In this document: piece after piece, positions 45,427-58,191 of the stretch
How the letters are laid out: each line of letters starts with the position of its first letter
Position numbering within the stretch: the stretch's first letter is position 1
Source of the DNA: Fomes fomentarius
Taxonomy: Eukaryota > Basidiomycota > Agaricomycetes > Polyporales > Polyporaceae
Direction: 5' to 3'
NCBI GenBank assembly: GCA_022606135.1
Contig: JABYQN010000013.1
Span: 186,001-250,000, forward strand
Length of the DNA stretch: 64,000 bases
Translations under genes and position numbers: made by a program
The notes under the pieces: generated by a model
Seen by the model: only the letters and a program-made list of their open reading frames with translations
Databases searched by the model: none
What the model was told of the DNA's origin: nothing

Positions 45427-46702
45427 GGGGCATCCGGAAGAAGCTCTTCGTTTTCATTTATGCACTACGTCTTAACTTAAGGACTGCTGATGTAGCTTGT
45501 GTCACTCCCCTTGTAAAACCGCTTTTGTGTGTTACAATGACAGGCCTACTGAGGGTCCAAACCAAGACGCCGTGGGCGTTCGAGTGCCCACACTTTGCAG
45601 GCCCCCTGATGATGACCGCATTCTGCGAAGAAGCGCAGAACCATCAGCATCGTGCTGGCAAAGAGGGTAGCGTGGCAGCGTAAAGTCCGACTCGATGGCA
45701 GGTGAGCCACTTCCGTTATACTGTCTATCTCTGTAATGACAGTACCACAAGTTCGGGTAGCCCGAGCAAGCACGCAGTGTGCTATATGTATGCTGGCCAA
45801 CGCGCGGGCTACCACTTGTTCATCACAGTAACCGGTCTTCACCTCTTTGAGACTGGAATTTTTACGGCTTCAAGTACCACATCATGACTGCCACCACAGT
45901 GAGCGGAGGCCGAGGGGCTGTTCAAGGAGAGAAGTTTGACCAAGTTCGCTAATCTGCCACCATCTGTGGTCAGAGTTGACAAGGGGGCGCCCCTTATGAC
46001 ACGGTGGAACTGCCAGACACTGAAGAGCTCCCGTCTGACTGCAGTGATATTAAACGAGCTCTACAGGTGCGACGTGAGTGTCAATGTGGTTGACAGATAT
46101 ACGTGTGGAGCTTTTACGGCGCCTCTGGAGATGTTAGAGGTGGACGTTGCCAGCCACCCTGAGAACCCTTCTTCGCCCGCTAGCCGTCGAAAAGTACGTT
46201 CTCTGTTCTGTTGGGTGCCGCCGCAGAGGACACCTACTGATTCACGCACTCGTTCCGTCATCTCGGTAGGCCTCTTTCGCGATCTCTCCGCTTCTAAGTG
46301 GGTTTTTTATCCCGTTTGTTCTTGCACCACTAGTTCCTCCGAACCCGACCATGGAAGTCAATATGTCCCTTGATTGAATTCAGGCAACACAGCCCAGGGA
46401 GATATGCACGATGATTGAACGGCGTGGCGTTCGCGTCCCTACTATGTAAGTATTAGTGTGAATGACGGCATCACTTAGAACTATGATGGGCGCGTGCACA
46501 ACATCAAAGACCAAGAGCCATTAGTTATCCTACGCCTGCAACATGCTACAGTAAAGTAAGTAACTTTGTACCTCGCCTATCAGTTGGCGCAATACGGCCT
46601 GATTCAGCTGGGGGGCGATCCAAGCTTGGACAGTTCCTTCTTACCACTTCGTGTCTCCACCTTCGAAAGGCTTTCCTGCCTTCAAGGATCCCCACTCTCG
46701 TT
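45427..46702. other. Intergenic between array members 1 and 2
   Basis: No gene. 'gagggtccaaaccaagacg' at 45551 recurs at 48482 after member 2, marking the 3' part of the duplicated unit. The plus-strand frame 45936-46373 lacks motifs. Confidence 0.4.
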
Positions 46703-48381
46703 ATGTACTCAAAACATCTGATTCCTTCCTCAGACTCTGCGTCTGGTTCCGGTTCCAAAGTTCAAGCAAGGGCCGACGCACCCGCTTGGGTGACCGTGGA
46801 TGATGCCGATCCACGTATTCAGTACTCGTCGGGCTGGCAGGCCCCCACTGACGTCGGTGGGCTGCTCGATGGGACCAGACATGGAGCTACGAACGCGGGG
46901 ATGACTGCATCGTTCAGGTTCACAGGTAAGTGTCCTCGCAAACCCTACCAATGGCAACTGTCAACAGCTCACCATACTCGCGGCCGTTGTGGACGAACCG
47001 GTAGGCACGCGAGTGATGGTCGCGGGGTCGATGGGCTCATGGGATGTACAGGGCGTGCCGACTTCACAGTACGACATTGACTATCGCACCGTGGGGAGGT
47101 TCACTGCGCCAATTATCGAGCCGGGTTACCGCATCTTGAACCGGACGTACTTCGACTCGGACGACCTTCCCCCTGGAGAGCACCAGCTGACGATCACGAA
47201 CATTAACGGCACGAATCCGAACGTGTTCTGGCTGGACTACATCGCCTACCTGCCCGTTGTATCCCAGAGCCCACCACCTGCCCCGCCTTCGACTTCGTCC
47301 TCAACACCGACTTCATCCGTGCGCTCCACACCCTCCCCTACATCTAAGCCCCTTGCACTTTCCACTCCACCCAGCCCCTCTGCATCTTCTACGCCTTCTG
47401 CATCTTCTACGCCTGCTGCATCTTCGACTCCTTCTGCGTCCTCTTCATCTGACACTGACACTTCTGCAAATTCGGACTCGTTCTCGTCTACACCTTCCGC
47501 CTCATCTACGTCTTTCGGGCTTTCGCCGCTCGCTTCCGTTGGCCCGCAGTCGGACACCACGTCGGCGAAGCCAAGTCACACTGCAGCCATCGTAGGAGGA
47601 GTGATCGGAGGCGTCGCGTTGATCGGGCTCGCCGCGATCCTTGCGCTAATCTGTTGGAAACGGCGCCAGCGGGCAGCTGCCAGTGGTGCAGGTTCATCTT
47701 ACCACGGTGACGAGGGTACGAGCCTCTATCCTAGCCAACGCCGTATGTGACTGACGTCTCTGCATAGACCTTCAGGGATGGAGACACGCAGGCGAAGGTA
47801 ACGCGTTGATGTCGCCGCCATCCAATATGGCGTCCGTCAACCCATTCCCAACCGCCGCTACTGGTGCCTTCGGTGTCATGCGGGACGGTGGACACAGTGG
47901 CGTCGTATGGGCACCATCGCCCTACATGCAAACGACACCGACGCCCACAGCAGCTCCGGCTTTCACGGGCCCGCCCGCTTCGGTGCACGACCAGAGTGTA
48001 CATGACCAGAGTGTACATGGCCAGAGTGTGCATGGCCAGAGTGTGCATGACCAGAGTGTGCGGGACGGCGCGTTCTCCCCCACCTCCGCCTACATAGCCT
48101 ACTCGGACTCAGGCTCCTCGGGGCCTCACTACCCCAGCGCGCTCGCATCAACGCGCTCGGGACCGGAGAGCACGGCGGCGACGTCCGAAGTGGGCTCGAC
48201 AGCCGCATCAGCGCAGCCCTCTGTCCGTCCTTCCGCCTCGGGACCGCGTCCGCGTCCGCTGCCGAAAGCCGTAGAAGCGCGGATGACGCTTGAAGACCAG
48301 CAGCCAGGGACTCAGGCCGTCGATTCTGGTATTCGAATCGCCGGAGAGGAGGTCTTGCCACCACCGTATACCCGCGACTGA
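46703..48381 (+). CDS. PPxY-tailed single-pass surface protein, member 2
   Basis: Exons 46703-46925, 47005-47715 and 47768-48381 give 515 aa. Same layout as member 1: VTVDDADPRIQYSSGW and GTRHGA, MVAGSMGSW, FWLDYIAYLP, a longer Ser/Pro/Thr stalk, a Gly-rich membrane helix (IVGGVIGGVALIGLAAILAL), KRRQR, and a tail ending EEVLPPPYTRD. The tail carries five tandem VH(D/G)QS units that member 1 lacks. Convergent with ATG29. Function unknown; receptor-like or wall-sensing role is inference from architecture. Confidence 0.75.
47983..48057 (+). repeat. 15-bp coding tandem repeat in member 2
   Basis: Five 15-bp units (GTGCACGACCAGAGT and variants) encode VHDQS/VHGQS in the cytosolic tail. Member 1 has only a degenerate VHEKS..GQSVR at this place. 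Confidence 0.85.
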
Positions 48382-48928
48382 GGTGCATCGGGAAGGAATA
48401 CATTCGTGTTTAGGACTGGTTTATGTACCTTGTGTCGCTCGTTGTAATGTCGCTCTTGTGTGTTCCAATACTGACTTTCTGAGGGTCCAAACCAAGACGG
48501 CGTGGGCGTTCCCACACAGACTTGTAGGTAGGCCTGACACTAGCAGACAATGTCGCGTTTCATGCATCTTGCAAGCGCCACATTACACTTTTACAAGTAC
48601 GGCGAAGCCATCGTAGGACACTGACAAGAGTTCAACAGCCCCATGGTGTAGGGAAAGACGGCCGCACTTCGATACCACAGGGGGGCGTAAGAACGGAGCC
48701 GAATGTCCCTCGGTGCTAGTCTGATACACATCTCAAGACCTACGTGTACAAGGATTGAAGAGAATCTGCAGAATATGACTCACGCGTTCCCGACATTGTC
48801 TCAAATCGTGAATCGTAAGTGAGCCGCACGCTTGAAGCGTCAGCTCGACGTGAATTTCAACAACAAATCAAAGTCGTACAACACATCTACACACCTACCC
48901 TACACAACGCGCTCGTCTGTACACGTAG
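48382..48928. other. Intergenic between convergent genes
   Basis: 3' ends of member 2 and ATG29; no other feature seen. Confidence 0.4.
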
Positions 48929-50807
48929 TCAACTGCGCGTCGACCGCCTGCTTCCCGGCAAGTGGCTCCGGAAGGAAGACCTGCGCGTTCCACACGATCA
49001 GCAAACATCCACGAGAGAGACAAAGGACACACGCACAGACGGGACCCGCCGCCCTTGATGTTCGACATCAGCGCGCTCTCCAACGCCGACTGCGACAGGC
49101 TCGCATCGCTCAGGTCGCTGAAGCTCGACGCCTCGCTCCCGGTCGTCGGCGTGCCCGCGACCAGCCCGGACGCGTTCCGCCTGACCGTCCGCGTGTGCGT
49201 CGTGCTCGTGTGCCCGCGCGCGCTACCCGGGGAGAGCGCGGGCGGGGACGAGCTCTTCTCCGGGGTCCTGAGATGTCGCGCCAGGGGCACTGGGGAGGAG
49301 GATACGCGAGGCGGCGAGTGGCCGTTTGAATTCGAGTTCGAGTTCGAGTGGGAGGATAGGGACTGAGATTGCGAGTGCGAACGCGTGGGCTCGTGGTAGC
49401 CGTTCGAGCTGGGATATGCGTTGGAGCCCTGGCTGTGATGTCGTGTGTGGGTGTGCGCAGGGGAGTAGGAGGTGGGGTATTGGTATGTGTAGTTATGCGA
49501 GTGCGGCGGAGGCGAAGGGATGGACGGGATAGAGCCTTGCGGGGAGTCCACGCTTGCACTCGACAAGCTCTGGTTGCTCCGGCTCCTCGACCGGGGATAA
49601 CCTCTCGGAGCACTGGAGGAAGACAAAGACGTACTAGTGACCACCGACAACGGCCGTGTCCGTCCTCGCGGCTTGCCATCTCCTACCGCACTCCCGTTCG
49701 CAATGGGGGACCTGGCAGCCCGGTCCGCCACCAAACCCAACGCGTCCTTCGTCATCAGGTCCTGCAGCTTCTGTAACTGGCGCGCCAACGACTCTTGCTT
49801 CTCTGCCTCCTCCTCCTTCCGCGCCTCCTCGTCACTCTCGTCCTCGTCCTCGTCCTCGTCCTCACTCGTGTCCTCTCCCCCATTCACCCCATCCGACGAC
49901 GAGCCCGCACGTGACGACGCGGGCGAGAGCGGTCTGAGCAGAGGCGGCGAGCGCGGCTTCTTCGGGCCTTGGAGGGTGATCGTTGAGGATGATGAGACCT
50001 TCTTCGCCGGTCTCGGATGTCCTGCGGGCGGATTGGCAGACAGCGGACTTTGTACGTGGTCGGCACCGGTAGGCGACCGAAGCTGGGCCAGCGCGCGGCC
50101 ATGTGCCGCTGCGTGCCCCAGAGAGCTCAGGCGTGCACGGACGCCGATATGCGGCCGTAGGGTGCTCGTGCCGGGCACGGTGCCGGAGGTGGAGGTCATG
50201 CCGCCTGTGGCGGACGACGAGGAGCCTAGACGGGCATGGGTGGAGTCGCGGTGTGGGAGAGGGGGGCGGTTCGGGTCGGGTATTCGCGGGAAGTACTCGC
50301 CTTGTGCTGTGGGGCGTTGGGGGGAGGGAGCGGAGGGGAAAGCAGCTGAAGGAGTGTGCAGTCCGAGACCTTGGAGACCGCGCAGGTCTTCTTCGTAGCG
50401 TACTTGGGTGCGGTAGAGCAGGTATGGCAGAGGGACTTGAAGGTGTGCTGCAAGGCCCTTCCCTAAGATGAAAGAACTTGGCATAAGAATTCATATCGTA
50501 TATCGTATAATAGCCATCGAGTAGGGAGTCGTCCGGCGTATATTGACGTCGCAGGGGGTGTGTATGAGGGAATTAAGGATACATACAATCTAGGGTCGCG
50601 CCCTCTGTGGCGCGGCTCTTGGCGATGACCTCCCAGAGGATATGCTCCTTATCGGTGTTCCATTCTATCTAGACTTGCAAGGAAATTCTGTATGATTGCA
50701 CGCGAGGCATGTTGTCAGACACGCACTCGAGGAGGATCCGCAGGCGCGTCGTCGGGGCGGGTGTAAGGCAGTCTGACAATCACCCGTACAGCAGGTGGTG
50801 TGGGCAT
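48929..50807 (-). CDS. ATG29: Autophagy-related protein Atg29
   Basis: Subunit of the Atg17-Atg29-Atg31 scaffold that starts autophagosome formation. Exons on the minus strand: 50807-50727, 50668-50587, 50462-49037 and 48980-48929, giving 546 aa. The Atg29 N-terminal domain spans three exons: VRVIVRLPYTRPDDAPADPP, IEWNTDKEHILWEVIAKSR, and DWKGLAAHLQVPLPYLLYRTQVRYEEDLRGLQ. The rest is long, Ser/Pro-rich and disordered, with an acidic stretch (DEDEDEDESDEEARKEEE) leading into a short helix and a C-terminal ALESALMSNIKGGGSRL. Yeast Atg29 is shorter; long tails are usual in basidiomycetes. The last small exon (SSFRSHLPGSRRSTRS) is set by splice phase. Confidence 0.85.
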
Positions 50808-52175
50808 AGCTAGGCAATGATCGAGTCAAAGCCTAGTACACGCCACTTGTAACCCAAGATTACGGTGGAAGAGGAGGAGGAGGCCAGGAGAACGTAGTCG
50901 AATGAAACAAGTATCTTAGACGCCTGATGGTGCTTCACCACGAACTCATATGTACTATGTGAAGTACACGCGCCGGTAAGCTACTGGAATACTTCCTTTG
51001 ACCTTTGCAATGTACTAGTTGAATATGCTGATGGTGACCGACCTCCTTCGTCCTCTACCGTAGCTCTACTACGACCCCGGCATCCGTTTCCCACCTGAGA
51101 TAAGTAAGTCACTGGGTACAACTCACTCTTGTCTTCATCCCGCGCATTCTATTGCCCTGCTTCACTTACGGGCTGTTCCTGCCGGGGCGCGTAGCTTGCG
51201 TTGGGTCGTAGTGGAAGGGAGCCCGCGTCCGATTGTATTTGTTGCATACTATCTCAGTGCCCAGATAACATCCTCGACTCACTGCCGGCGGCGCGCGTGC
51301 ATACACTTCCACTTGGCCACCAACATGATCCTGAGGCTGAACCTCAATACTTCGTTACACTTGAGGGTCTCGACGCTCGAGTTGGGTTGCGTGCAGCGTA
51401 GAGAATCACTCTAATTTGAAGGGATGCAAAGCATTTTCCCGCGACAGACAGGCCTGATAGACGACATCAAAGGTTAGTGTCAAATGAATGCATGCATGAT
51501 GGCATGATGCGTTTTCACCTGTTTACCTCTTGTATATAGACTTCCTGCATCTCGTGGACAATTGCACCCGCTTCATACAGGTTAGCGTTTACAACAAGAT
51601 ATGCACCTCTCGCGTTCTTTTACTCAATCCAGAGGCAACCTCTAAGCTCGGATCAATCATCGAAGTCAGTTGAAAAGCGGCGGAGAGAAAGAGAGAGTAT
51701 GGGCCGCCGGCATTATCGTAACGGCACTTGGCTGCTGGCAGTATCCGTTGTAGCGGCGCTAGTACTGTGATCACCATATGGACACCCTCTGTACTGTGGC
51801 GTCACGGCTGTCCCCCACACAAGTTCTGTTGAGTGAACTGTTAATTGCTCTTCGAATCCGTCAAAGCTTGCGCTCGCAAAGTCTTATATCTTGGTAGCTC
51901 TGACTCTGTGCAGTGTGAGTGCTTACTTGTGTCTTCATCGCGACTGCATGACTGCAACGCAACTGCTCACATGCAACACCGTTTCCTAGATTTGATCTTG
52001 ATGATCGGGGAGCTAGGCACTCTACGCTAATCATTGTGCTAGATTCTCCGTTGCTGGCCCTGCACTCCTCGGCGCATGAGCATGTTGCTTCTCTTTCTTT
52101 CCTCTTCGTGCTCTTCATCCCTGGACCTTCTCGCTCCTTTCGCTCCTTTCTGTATTTATCGTGCTCCCCGGCTGG
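50808..52175. other. Intergenic between ATG29 and array member 3
   Basis: About 1.4 kb without a supported gene. The last 100 bp before 52176 are pyrimidine-rich (TTCTCTTTCTTTCC...), a likely core promoter. Confidence 0.4.
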
Positions 52176-53717
52176 ATGTCCTCTCCTACGCTGATTGATG
52201 ACAGCCAACCGGCCGTACAGTACTCGCCAGGGTGGATTTGGGATCAGCTGGTGCACGACGAGGTCGACCATACAAGGCATGGAGCTGCTATCTCTAACAT
52301 CACGGCGTCCTTGGGATTCACTGGTGAGTGAGAATTTTCCACCGACTCCTGCGCTCCGCTGAAGAGCACGGATGTTGTGAATGAAGGCACAGGTATAGAG
52401 GTCGTTGGCACCCTCGAGCCGACCGACCGCAACGGGCTGCCGATGACCACCTACAGCATCGATGGCAAGGTCATCGAAACTTACACCGCGCCGGTTACCT
52501 CCAGCGGAGACACGCAATTCAACGTGACGTTCTTTTCGAAGCGCGACCTAGATCCGGGTAATCACCAGATAGTCGTTACGAACATCAACGGGAGCAGCCC
52601 GAATATTTTCTGGCTCGACTACTTCCTGATCTATGACGGAGGCTCGAAGGGTGGCTCTGGTGGTACGACAGTCTCGTCTTCGTCGAGCTCTGTGTCACCA
52701 TCCCCAACGTGCGCACCTTCTATCTTCAGTTTGACAATGGTGTGCTTATTCGCTGCTCCAGTCCCCCTTCTTCCGATGGATCTTCCGGTACGCAAACCTT
52801 CGTCCCTCTGCATGACTCGCAGAAAACTGTCAACTCCCTCGCCCACTAACACGAACATCTCAGCGGGTTCGAACGTGTCCGGAGGGTCGAGTTCCAATAG
52901 CCACGTCGGTGCGATTGTTGGTGGCGTGATAGGAGCGCTCGCACTACTGGTGCTGATTGGTATCTTCTGGTTGTTGTGGAGGAGGAAACAACGAAAAGCC
53001 CGCCAAGGTACGTCGTTTTCCGAAGCGCCTTGTTCACCTCTCACTAGGCCAACCTCAGATGCCACACCATCACCATTCGCACACGCGCCTGCACCTGCGC
53101 CACAACACTACGCATCCTCAACAATTCCTCCCTCCACTCTCATCCTCGCTTCTTCAAGTCCTGATCTCGGGAACACTCCTGAGATGTCTTCCGCGTCCTC
53201 CGCCATCGCTTCTCGTCCACCGATGAGCGCTACAGGATCCTCAAATTACGCAACCACGCTATCAGACGTCACCTCGGCTCACGCTGCAACGAATCTCACC
53301 ACAACCAGCACAGCATTACCCTCCTCGAACGTGATGCCGCTCACGCCCCAGGGCTTCACCCGCGCGCAATTGAAGCTCCAGGAGTCGATCTACGGCTCAT
53401 CTACATCCGCATCTGTCTCGCGTTCAGCCACCTCCGGGGCGCAGTCCGACACCCAGCTCGCGTCGGCGACAACGGAGAGCCCTGTGACACCGGCCACGTC
53501 GGTATCGGAGACGCCACTCGTGCATGCCGAGGTATCGCGCGCGCCATGGTACGCCCCGGCTGAGCGACAGAGCCGCGCAGAGTCGTTGCTCCGTGCTTTC
53601 TCGATGCGTCACAGCCCGACGAGCGCGGATCGTGCTCGGACTCCTGTGCATGATGTGGATTCGGGCTTGCGATTGTATAACGAGCCTGCGCTGCCTCCTC
53701 CGTACTCTCCCAATTAG
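52176..53717 (+). CDS. PPxY-tailed single-pass surface protein, member 3
   Basis: Exons 52176-52323, 52393-52708, 52762-52787, 52864-53007 and 53059-53717 give 430 aa. Starts MSSPTLIDDSQPAVQYSPGW with no signal peptide, as in other Agaricomycete proteins of this layout. Extracellular domain: HTRHGAAI, GIEVVGTLEP, TYSIDGKVIETYTAP, NVTFFSKRDLDPGNHQI and SPNIFWLDYFLIY. A short stalk, then a membrane helix (about 178-202) and WRRKQRK. Tail motifs shared by members 3-5 are EVSRAPWYAPAERQSRAESLLRAFSMR and DSGLRLYNEPALPPPYSPN (PPxY). The two stalk introns total 129 bp, so reading through both keeps the frame. Closest to member 4. Confidence 0.75.
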
Positions 53718-54154
53718 GCAGGCACGTTGAGCGCGGCAGCGCATACCGTATTTTAGATGAATTGTGAGTTCATTCAACTGAGTTGGTGATATCTACTGAC
53801 CGCGGGCCTATATCACAGATACATGTTGTACACAGTCTTACTCTAGTAGATATGACGTCTTGCCATTGAAACATGCCTGTCCCATGGCCAAGGCTTGGCC
53901 GGCTGTGATTGACGCCTGAAATACAGACTTCAAGTCCCACGGGCATTCTGAATCAGTGATGCTGCAAGGCTTTCTCGCGCATGTCAATGTAGACACTGCC
54001 TTGAGCCTGCCCTTGCCCACAAAGGGCTGGGTTCTCCGTACGGACAGTTTTCGTCCAAGGATACGGTGGCGTCGCGATACCCCGAGTCTCTCTCCTTCGC
54101 CCTTGACCATTCTCCCCCAGGTTGCGATTCACCCCGTTTGGCTTGACGGCCGGG
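53718..54154. other. Intergenic between array members 3 and 4
   Basis: No gene; short gap between tandem paralogues. Confidence 0.4.
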
Positions 54155-55704
54155 ATGTCATCTCCTACGTTGGTCGACGACACGAACTATGTGGTGCAGT
54201 ACGCGCCGGGGTGGATCTGGGACCAGTTCGTTCTGGGCGAGGTCGATAACACGCGACATGGTGCTGCGATTACCGGCCTCACAGCCTCACTCGGCTTCAC
54301 TGGTAAGCAGATCTGTCTGTGTATCTGACCCGCGGGTGTGCTGATATACGATATCTGATTTCCCGATCAACTTGTTCTGGATGAAGGTATTGGCATTGAC
54401 GTCGTCGGTACTCTCGAGCCAACGGAGACTTACGGTCGGCCGACAACGTCGTACAGCATAGACGGCAAGATCGTTGGGAATTATACGGCACCGTTCACCC
54501 CAAGCGGTGGATCGATTTTGAATGTGACGTTCTTCTCGAAGCGTGATTTGTCCTCGGGTAATCATCAGATTGTGGTCACGAACGTCAATGGAACCAATCC
54601 CAACACATTCTGGCTTGACTACTTCCTTGTCTACGGACCCGGTGCGTCCGATGTATCTACATCTGGACCATCACCAACCACGTACGTTCTCTCACCATAC
54701 TACTTCCCCAGTCACCATGGTTACCTTCGTTCCACAGCGTGACTTCTGGAGATCCCAGGAACACGGCAAGTGTAGATGGTACTACTGGTATGTAGCTTCC
54801 CCTTTTCGGAAGTTACCCATCTCATTATCGCAGGGACCTCATCGGCCCCTGTCAATACGAATGTACCTCCAGGATCGGTCTCGACTACATCGACAAGCTC
54901 TTCTATAAACACGGGGGCGATCGTGGGTGGTGTGATTGGCGGTCTCGCTATGCTCGTGCTGTGTGGTATACTAGTGCTGTTGTGGAGGCGGAGAAACCCC
55001 AAAGTACACCAAGGTGCGCACGTTGGTCTTATGTCATTGTCGGTGCGACGCATTGAGTCAAACGGTGAGCAGCCATCGAGCCCTTTGCACACACCCCTGT
55101 GCGATCCTCTCTCTCCCCGAAGGGAAGTTCCAGCAATCCGTCCACTGCGAGCCCCCACCCAGGTCAACGGACGCTTTCCGAGGTGACATACGCCTCGTCT
55201 GTCATCGTGTCAAGTCTACCCGCGAGCGTCATCTCCCCCGCGACAAACCATACTGCGCCTTCCGACGTTGCTTCAACTCATCGCACTGACCTTGCAACGG
55301 TCGGCATCGCTGTGGCCTCCTCTCCAACTACCGACTCTGTCCCGTCTCCACCCGTCCTCGCGCTAGCCCAGTCGAAATCCTTCGACTCCTCCCGCGGCTC
55401 TGGCCCATCCACACCACGCTCAGGGCTCGTTTTCCCGTCTGATTCACAAGTGGTGTCATCCCCGACAGAGAGCAGCTCGATCCCTCCCACACCTACGCCT
55501 CTCGTGCACGATGAGATATCCCGTGCGCCTTGGTATGTCCCCGCTGCAGCGCAATCTCGCGCACAGTCGTTGCTGCGCGCGTTCTCGATGCGCAACAGAT
55601 CCCAAGACAGCCGCGCGCAAATCCGTACACCGGCAAGAGATGTTGACTCGGGGATGAGGCTTTACAACGAGGCGTCGTTGCCTCCTGCGTACACTCCGGA
55701 CTAG
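54155..55704 (+). CDS. PPxY-tailed single-pass surface protein, member 4
   Basis: Exons 54155-54302, 54387-54681, 54738-54787, 54834-55013 and 55073-55704 give 434 aa, the same five-exon plan as member 3. MSSPTLVDDTNYVVQYAPGW, NTRHGAAI, NVTFFSKRDLSSGNHQIVV, NPNTFWLDYFLVY; stalk; membrane helix about 192-216 (AIVGGVIGGLAMLVLCGILV); WRRRN. Tail: EISRAPWYVPAAAQSRAQSLLRAFSMR, then MRLYNEASLPPAYTPD, where the docking motif is PPAY. The last acceptor (55072) was chosen because the alternatives hit a stop. Confidence 0.72.
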
Positions 55705-56547
55705 CTGGAGTCTGGTGGAAGAGAGTTACGCTGGGATGTGTTGTGCCATGATATTCTTCCTGTATATGGATAATATAAATATATATGAGCTGGCTGGCAT
55801 AGGGTCAGCCTCGGTTCAGCCTTTTGAACCGATCCAACTTACTTACCAGGTACGACGGTCCGGTTTGATTCGGGTGTCAAAAGAAGCGCCTCAGCCATCA
55901 AACCTTGCACCCGCATACACCTAGTACTATACACGTCCTCGAAAGCCACTCCCGCAACCCGCCCCGCAAGAACATGTCGTTAGCTCTATTCAACGGTGAG
56001 TTAACAGGAATTACTACCGCTTTGACTGAATCACATGCGAGCAAGAACTTGGAAGCGGCACTTATAATACTTGTAAGTATGCACAGATCTAATCTATCAA
56101 GCATCGCGTATTCCCTGATGCGTAGTTCCACCTGTGACCTTCGTATCCACAGCGACGCTATGGACCGGCCCCGAGAGGCCCCGAGTAAGTACCTCACCTA
56201 CTGGGCCACTCACCCGCACTCGACGAGACGGTTTGTATAACTTGAATGAGAGCCCGCGATAATGTGTTGAACTATGGGACTCGCCTTGATGCCGTGGATG
56301 ATGTGGACTACGCTCAGAAGCAATCAGGCACGCGATTTGCGAGGCATCAGGCTCTGGATGATGTTTTCCCAGATCTTTCTCATAAGCTCGCATGATATCA
56401 TCTGTGCTTTCTCAGGCGGGATTCATAAGGTATGCAGCATCATGACCCCTATGTTCTCCTTTCCCTCTTCACCGGGACCGCGCTGTCTTTACCCTTAGCT
56501 ACCTGCCACGGCTGCACCACTGCTTGGGCCCGTCTCGGGCGTTCACT
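55705..56547. other. Intergenic, left part of a duplicated block
   Basis: From about 55980 the sequence is repeated at about 60475 ('gtgagtt', 'atcacatgcgag/atcacacgcgag', 'ctatcaagcat', 'ctttctcaggc'). This is the start of the 4.4-kb-offset duplication carrying members 5-6 and 7-8. An open frame at 55905-56240 lies in it but is not kept open in the second copy. Confidence 0.5.
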
Positions 56548-58191
56548 ATGTCGTCTCCTACCTTGATCGACGATACCAACCACATCGTACAGTACCAGGG
56601 AGGTTGGGATTGGTACCCACAGAGGGAGAACTACGTCGCGAACACGGCCCACGGTCTTTCGGAAGCAGGGATCACGGCTACGCTGGGATTTACTGGTGCG
56701 TGCCATTCTTCTCGAAGTAGTTCGTTGTAGTACTGAGGAGGGTTGAAGGAACGGGCATTGCTGTAGTCGGCGTTCTTGAAGTGGGCAGCGGACGTCCCAC
56801 GACCAAGTACAGTATCGACAGACAAGATGTCGGTACGTACACTGCGCCAGCCACGGGACAGACCACATACAATGTGACGTTCTTCTCGAAGCGAGATCTG
56901 CCCCGCGGAAACCATGATGTGGTGATTACCTTCATGGACGACACTAGTCCCAACAGATTCTGGCTCGATTATTTCCTCGTATATGACGAGTCTTCCCCTC
57001 CTCGCAATCCGGCACCTGTGCCGGTCGACAGCAGCACCACAGTGTCTTCCGTCGGCAACTTCCGTCCTACTGCTACCTCTACGCATACGACAGCACCACC
57101 CTCGGAAACGACTAGGTAAGTCGTTTATAATCTTCTAGAGTCCGACTCTTGAGCCATTCTGAGAAATCTCGAAGACCAACCTCTACGTCTACGTCCCAAA
57201 CCTCCGACTCTCAGATCAGCTCACGAAGCCTGAGGCCAACTGCTTCGGCATCGACTATGTATGGTTTCGATTGCTTCTCCGTGGCATCTTTATTTCAGAA
57301 CTTAATCTTCCCCCCTAGCAATCCCTCCAGTACTGTGTCCGATTCGTCAGGTTCGGGCTCCGTCTCTGCTACCGAATCTGCTGGATCCCTCCCCGAGTCT
57401 GCATCACCATTTTTTCAGACCGTGACAGAGAGCCCTGTGGTGTTCACTATATCACCCAGCTCCGTGCCCTCCGCCAGCACCACTTCCAGTAACCATCTCC
57501 CCGCTATAATCGGTGGTATTTTTGGCGGCCTCACGCTAGCCATTCTGGTTGTGATATGTCTGTTCGTGAGGAGGAGACGGCAGGCGCGGAAACGTGAAGG
57601 TATGCCGCATACCCTCATATCCGTCTAACACTATCTCTGATTATCACCACTCCACCAGAGGCTCTCCACGCTACTCAACCTGAAGGTGGTGCTGCTCAGA
57701 TGTCTTACAACTCAACCACCGTTTCGCGTCACGCCACGCTGTCCACGTCGTATGCCACGTCCGCAGTCCACACCTCACAATCCGAGATTCCTTCGCAGAA
57801 CACGGACTTATCTCCGACGTCGCACACTTCCGATGGGTTTGCGTTCTCTGATCCCAAGTCACGGCTGCCCATCTACGGCCAGTCCGCACCGTCTGGCCCA
57901 GGGTCCTCCTCAGCGCCCTCCGCCTCGTGGTCGGACACACACCTCCTATCGCCGTCAAGTGAGAGCACCCACAGTCTCGTGAACTCTTCACCCGATACCC
58001 CTTTGGTGCACGCGGAGGCTTTGCGTGCGCCGTGGCATGCTCCTGCAGGATGGAACGCGCAGTCGCTACGGCGCGCATTCTCGTCGCGGAACGGGCGTGA
58101 ATCTCCCGCTCCGAATCGCGCGCGAGACGTCGACTCGGGGTTGAGGCTGTATAACGAGCCCGCACTGCCGCCGCCGTATACCCCCGACTAA
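56548..58191 (+). CDS. PPxY-tailed single-pass surface protein, member 5
   Basis: Exons 56548-56695, 56749-57115, 57175-57258, 57319-57599 and 57659-58191 give 470 aa. MSSPTLIDDTNHIVQYQGGW; AVVGVLEVGSGRPTTKYSID; NVTFFSKRDLPRGNHDVVI; SPNRFWLDYFLVY; Ser/Thr stalk; membrane helix about 261-283 (IIGGIFGGLTLAILVVICLF) followed by VRRRRQARK. Tail: EALRAPWHAPAGWNAQSLRRAFSSR and DSGLRLYNEPALPPPYTPD. The third intron (57259-57318, 60 bp) has no stop, so its retention would only lengthen the stalk. Nearly identical to member 7, which has lost its tail. Confidence 0.75.

Noticed and set aside
47983..48057. CRISPR-like direct repeats
   Set aside because: Units are contiguous, in frame and code for protein; the genome is eukaryotic and there are no spacers.
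49637..50398. 253-codon plus-strand open frame
   Set aside because: It is antisense to ATG29 exon 3, has no motifs, and follows from the codon bias of that exon.
55905..56240. 111-codon plus-strand open frame upstream of member 5
   Set aside because: The duplicate at 60.5 kb does not keep the frame, so coding use is unlikely.
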